Below the pieces are notes generated by a model. It did not search any database. It was not told the DNA's origin and saw nothing but the letters and a program-made list of their open reading frames with translations. Shown one piece after another: positions 61,347 to 64,000 of a stretch of DNA of 64,000 nt. Positions within the stretch are counted from its first letter, which is position 1, and the number at the start of each line of letters is the position of its first letter. Both the position numbers and the translations under genes were made by a program. The stretch spans positions 1 through 64,000 of the forward strand of contig JAHDDP010000010.1 in the NCBI GenBank assembly GCA_020629285.1, written 5' to 3'. Origin of the DNA: Maribacter sp. (lineage in GTDB: Bacteria; Bacteroidota; Bacteroidia; Flavobacteriales; Flavobacteriaceae).

Positions 61347-64000
61347 ATGATTAAGCATAGCCTGTTTTTATTACTATTTGTTAAAATATGTTTTTTACAT
61401 GCTCAAAGTACCACGACAATTTCGGGGGTAATAAAAGAAAGGGTTAAAGGTGAAGTAATTACAAATGCAGAAGTAATCTTAGAAGGAGATTTTACACCGA
61501 TAACTACTAATGAATTTGGAGAATTTAAATTAATTACTTCCAATAAAGGAGAATTTATACTTCAAATTTCTACTCCTGATTTTAATATTAAAAGAATACC
61601 CGTATTTCTTGATGATCATACTATTGACCTAGGCGTCATTTTTTTGGGAAGAGATATGACTGTAGAAAAGTCTATTAATCTCATTAATATTACCGATGAC
61701 GAGTTATTAGATGATGAAATAAATTCTAACGCGCTCGCTTTATTACAGTCAACCAGAGATATTTTCTTGAACAGGGCAGCTTTTGATTTTGGTCAGGTAT
61801 TTTTTCGGGTAAGAGGATATGATTCGCAGTATGGCGAAGTACACTTGAACGGATTGCCAATGAATAAAATGTATGATGGCAGACCACAGTGGAATAATTG
61901 GGGAGGGCTAAATGATGTAATTAGAAATCAACAATATGCCAATGGTTTAGAAGCATCAGATTTTACTTTTGGAGGAATTTTAGGAAACACAAATATAGAT
62001 TTGCGACCCTCTGGGTTAAGACCAGGCACTCGATTATCTTCATCTTTATCAAACAGAACATATAGTGGCAGACTGATGGCTACATACAATTCTGGAGTGA
62101 AGAATGAGAAATACGCCTATATTGTTTCGGCTTCTAGACGCTGGGCAAAAGAGGGGTATATGAATGGTACTTTGTATGATTCGTATTCTATATATGGTTC
62201 ATTGGAGTATCTTTTAAATGAAAAGAATACAATTTCTGCCACAGCAATTGTAGCCTCTAATAGAAGAGGACGGTCATCTGCCATTACAGAAGAAGTACAA
62301 GAAATTCAAGGAAATAGATATAACCCATATGCCGGTATACAGAACGGAAAAATCAGAAATTCTAGAGAGCGACATATTCGTGAACCGCTATTTCTTTTAA
62401 ATTATCATCATGAATCTAAAAATCTACAAATTAATGCGGGTTTGGGCTATCAAACCGGTGTGTATAAGAGAAGTCGTTTAGGGTATTATAATGCTCCAAA
62501 TCCTGATCCTACATACTACCGTTATTTGCCGAGTTTTTATTTGAATTCGCCTATAGGAGCCAATTTTGAAAGTGCTATTCAAGCGGAAGAAGGCTTTATA
62601 GAAAACCCTCAATTAGATTGGGAAAATATATACAAGGCAAATACTAGTATAAGTCAAAACGGAGAAGCGGCTTACGTACTGTACGATGATACCACAAAAG
62701 ATAATCAGATTACTGCAAGGGCTACTGCAAATATAAATATTGATAGTCATTTAAGACTGGATATGGGTGTAACTCACAGGCAGTTAAATTCTAAAAACTA
62801 TGCTCAAATTAACGATTTGTTAGGGGCGGAGTTTCATCGTGATATAGATACTTTTTCAGAAACTTTAAATGATGTTTCAACTGAAGCGAATAAACTAGAC
62901 GGAGAAATCTTTAATTATAATTATGATTTAAACGGAAGTAATAGCGATGTCTTTACTCAGTTAAATGCCCACTATAATAAAGTTAAGGCATTTGTTGCCG
63001 GTAAGTATACTTTAGTTGATTATCAAAGAGAAGGTTTATTCAAAAATGAACGATTTATAGGCAACTCACTAGGTAAGAGCGAAAAGGTCAAATTTTCAAA
63101 TTGGTCATTAAAATCAGGCGCATCTTATACAATAACAGGTAGGCATTGGGTTTCTGTCAATGCCGCGATTATAAATAAAGCGCCTGTGTTACAAAATGTA
63201 TTTATAAACCCTAGGGAGAACAATACTGTAGTCCCCAATTTACAAAGCGAAACCATTACTAGTGTAGATGCTAACTACTTTCTTAGAATGCCAAAATTAA
63301 CGGGCAGATTTACAGGGTTTTATACTCGTTTTCAAAATACCACCGATGTCAATTTCTTTTTCGTTGATTCGGGTGTTGGTTCAGATTTCGTACAAGAAGT
63401 ACTCACTGATTTAGATAAATTACATATGGGTGTTGAACTTGGTTTAGAATACCAAGTATCTAGCGCTGTTAAATTATCATTAGTTGGCTCTGTGGCAAAG
63501 CATGAATATGCAAGTAACCCATTTGTGACAATTAATTTTGATACAGCAGGTGCAGCCGAAGATTTAATTGATATTTCCGGTTCTAAGTTTTTAGGGCAAT
63601 CTGCAGTTGAAGGGTATAAGTTAGCACAAGGTCCGCAGAAAGCAATTGCGGTAGGTATAGAATATAGAGATCCAAAATATTGGTGGGTAAGTGCTTCGGC
63701 AAATTACTTGGGTAATAATTATGCCAATATTTCTACGATAACCAGAACCCAGAGTTTTTTAATTGATCCAGAAACCAAACTAAGGTTCCCTGATGCAACA
63801 GATGAAAATGTCCAAAAACTACTAAGGCAAAAACCACTGGATAATTTTTATTTATTGAATATGGTGGGCGGTAAGTCGTGGCTTAAGAAAGGGAAGTACA
63901 TAAGTGTTTTTGCAAGCGTTAATAATCTTTTTGATACCACTTTTAGAACGGGTGGTTACGAGCAGAGTAGAAATGGAAATTATGGTCAGCTAAAGCAAGA
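61347..64000 (+). CDS. TonB-dependent receptor, truncated by window end
   Basis: Open frame from ATG 61347 through base 64000 (884 codons and two bases) with no stop. Signal peptide ('SLFLLLFVKICFLHAQ'), carboxypeptidase-regulatory-like N-terminus ('ISGVIKERVKGEVITNAEVI'), then a plug with 'FFRVRGYDSQYGEVHLNGLP', 'QWNNWGGLNDVIRNQQYANG' and a barrel still running at the edge ('FASVNNLFDTTFRTGGYEQS'). The 'W-x-N-W-x-G-L-x-D-V' stretch is shared with the receptor at 56898, so the two belong to one subfamily. It is divergent from an exported EEP nuclease; a linked role in scavenging nucleic-acid-derived nutrients is possible but not shown. Confidence 0.88.
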   Translation, partial: MIKHSLFLLLFVKICFLHAQSTTTISGVIKERVKGEVITNAEVILEGDFTPITTNEFGEFKLITSNKGEFILQISTPDFNIKRIPVFLDDHTIDLGVIFLGRDMTVEKSINLINITDDELLDDEINSNALALLQSTRDIFLNRAAFDFGQVFFRVRGYDSQYGEVHLNGLPMNKMYDGRPQWNNWGGLNDVIRNQQYANGLEASDFTFGGILGNTNIDLRPSGLRPGTRLSSSLSNRTYSGRLMATYNSGVKNEKYAYIVSASRRWAKEGYMNGTLYDSYSIYGSLEYLLNEKNTISATAIVASNRRGRSSAITEEVQEIQGNRYNPYAGIQNGKIRNSRERHIREPLFLLNYHHESKNLQINAGLGYQTGVYKRSRLGYYNAPNPDPTYYRYLPSFYLNSPIGANFESAIQAEEGFIENPQLDWENIYKANTSISQNGEAAYVLYDDTTKDNQITARATANINIDSHLRLDMGVTHRQLNSKNYAQINDLLGAEFHRDIDTFSETLNDVSTEANKLDGEIFNYNYDLNGSNSDVFTQLNAHYNKVKAFVAGKYTLVDYQREGLFKNERFIGNSLGKSEKVKFSNWSLKSGASYTITGRHWVSVNAAIINKAPVLQNVFINPRENNTVVPNLQSETITSVDANYFLRMPKLTGRFTGFYTRFQNTTDVNFFFVDSGVGSDFVQEVLTDLDKLHMGVELGLEYQVSSAVKLSLVGSVAKHEYASNPFVTINFDTAGAAEDLIDISGSKFLGQSAVEGYKLAQGPQKAIAVGIEYRDPKYWWVSASANYLGNNYANISTITRTQSFLIDPETKLRFPDATDENVQKLLRQKPLDNFYLLNMVGGKSWLKKGKYISVFASVNNLFDTTFRTGGYEQSRNGNYGQLKQ

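Overview
The window is a piece of chromosome from a low-GC marine-type member of the Bacteroidetes, almost certainly Flavobacteriaceae. The evidence is: TonB-dependent receptors with carboxypeptidase-regulatory N-termini, many short lipoproteins with a Ser-Cys or Ala-Cys lipobox, a long Bacteroidetes-type LspA and IleS, hardly any Shine-Dalgarno sequences, and TAnnTTTG promoter elements (the Bacteroidetes -7 consensus) in front of many genes. A genus close to Maribacter or Zobellia is a guess. I see no rRNA, tRNA, CRISPR array, insertion sequence or prophage.

Layout. 1-4.1 kb: a 7-bp tandem repeat, an AlbA_2/Schlafen-type ATPase-like protein, and an amylosucrase-fructokinase operon on the minus strand. 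4.2-8.3 kb: SPFH/GYF_2 protein, double zinc-ribbon membrane protein and PPP-type phosphatase in one operon, then a ferritin-like acyl-ACP desaturase. 8.3-15.2 kb, minus strand: a helix-hairpin-helix membrane protein, an OmpA-like protein, an intergenic region with a possible small RNA and a 38-codon ORF, antiquitin-type aldehyde dehydrogenase, DUF1304, 3-hydroxyanthranilate dioxygenase, two CAP-domain lipoproteins and CvpA. 15.2-21.2 kb: glycerol module glpK-glpD facing gpsA. 21-34 kb: mixed metabolism and regulation (DUF421, AraC regulator divergent from PhyH oxygenase, SulP transporter, lactonase, thioredoxin, DsbA/FrnE, cytochrome c, YheT hydrolase, nitronate monooxygenase, thioesterase, FCD regulator, EamA, ArsC, DinB). 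34-41 kb: DUF3298 lipoprotein, trans-sulfuration enzyme, gdhA, recO, a TonB receptor, a repetitive Ala/Glu/Lys lipoprotein. 41-49 kb: ileS, a DksA-like protein, an adhesin-like protein, lspA, a folate cycloligase, uvrC. 49-57 kb: patatin-barrel fusion, possible sRNA, DUF3108, tryptophan 2,3-dioxygenase, M23 peptidase, pgi. 57-64 kb: two TonB receptors of one subfamily around a small haem-type membrane protein and an EEP nuclease; the second receptor runs off the window.

How the genes work together. Sucrose is split by amylosucrase into glucan plus fructose, which the next gene phosphorylates; pgi can feed the product into glycolysis. GlpK and GlpD burn glycerol while GpsA makes glycerol-3-phosphate for lipids. 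Tryptophan dioxygenase (52.8 kb) and 3-hydroxyanthranilate dioxygenase (12.5 kb) are two steps of the kynurenine route to quinolinate/NAD. Most of the window is ordinary flavobacterial core genome. The least explained parts are the SPFH/zinc-ribbon operon, two intergenic loci that share a sequence block directly before a terminator, and a 38-codon hydrophobic ORF inside a long-range inverted repeat.
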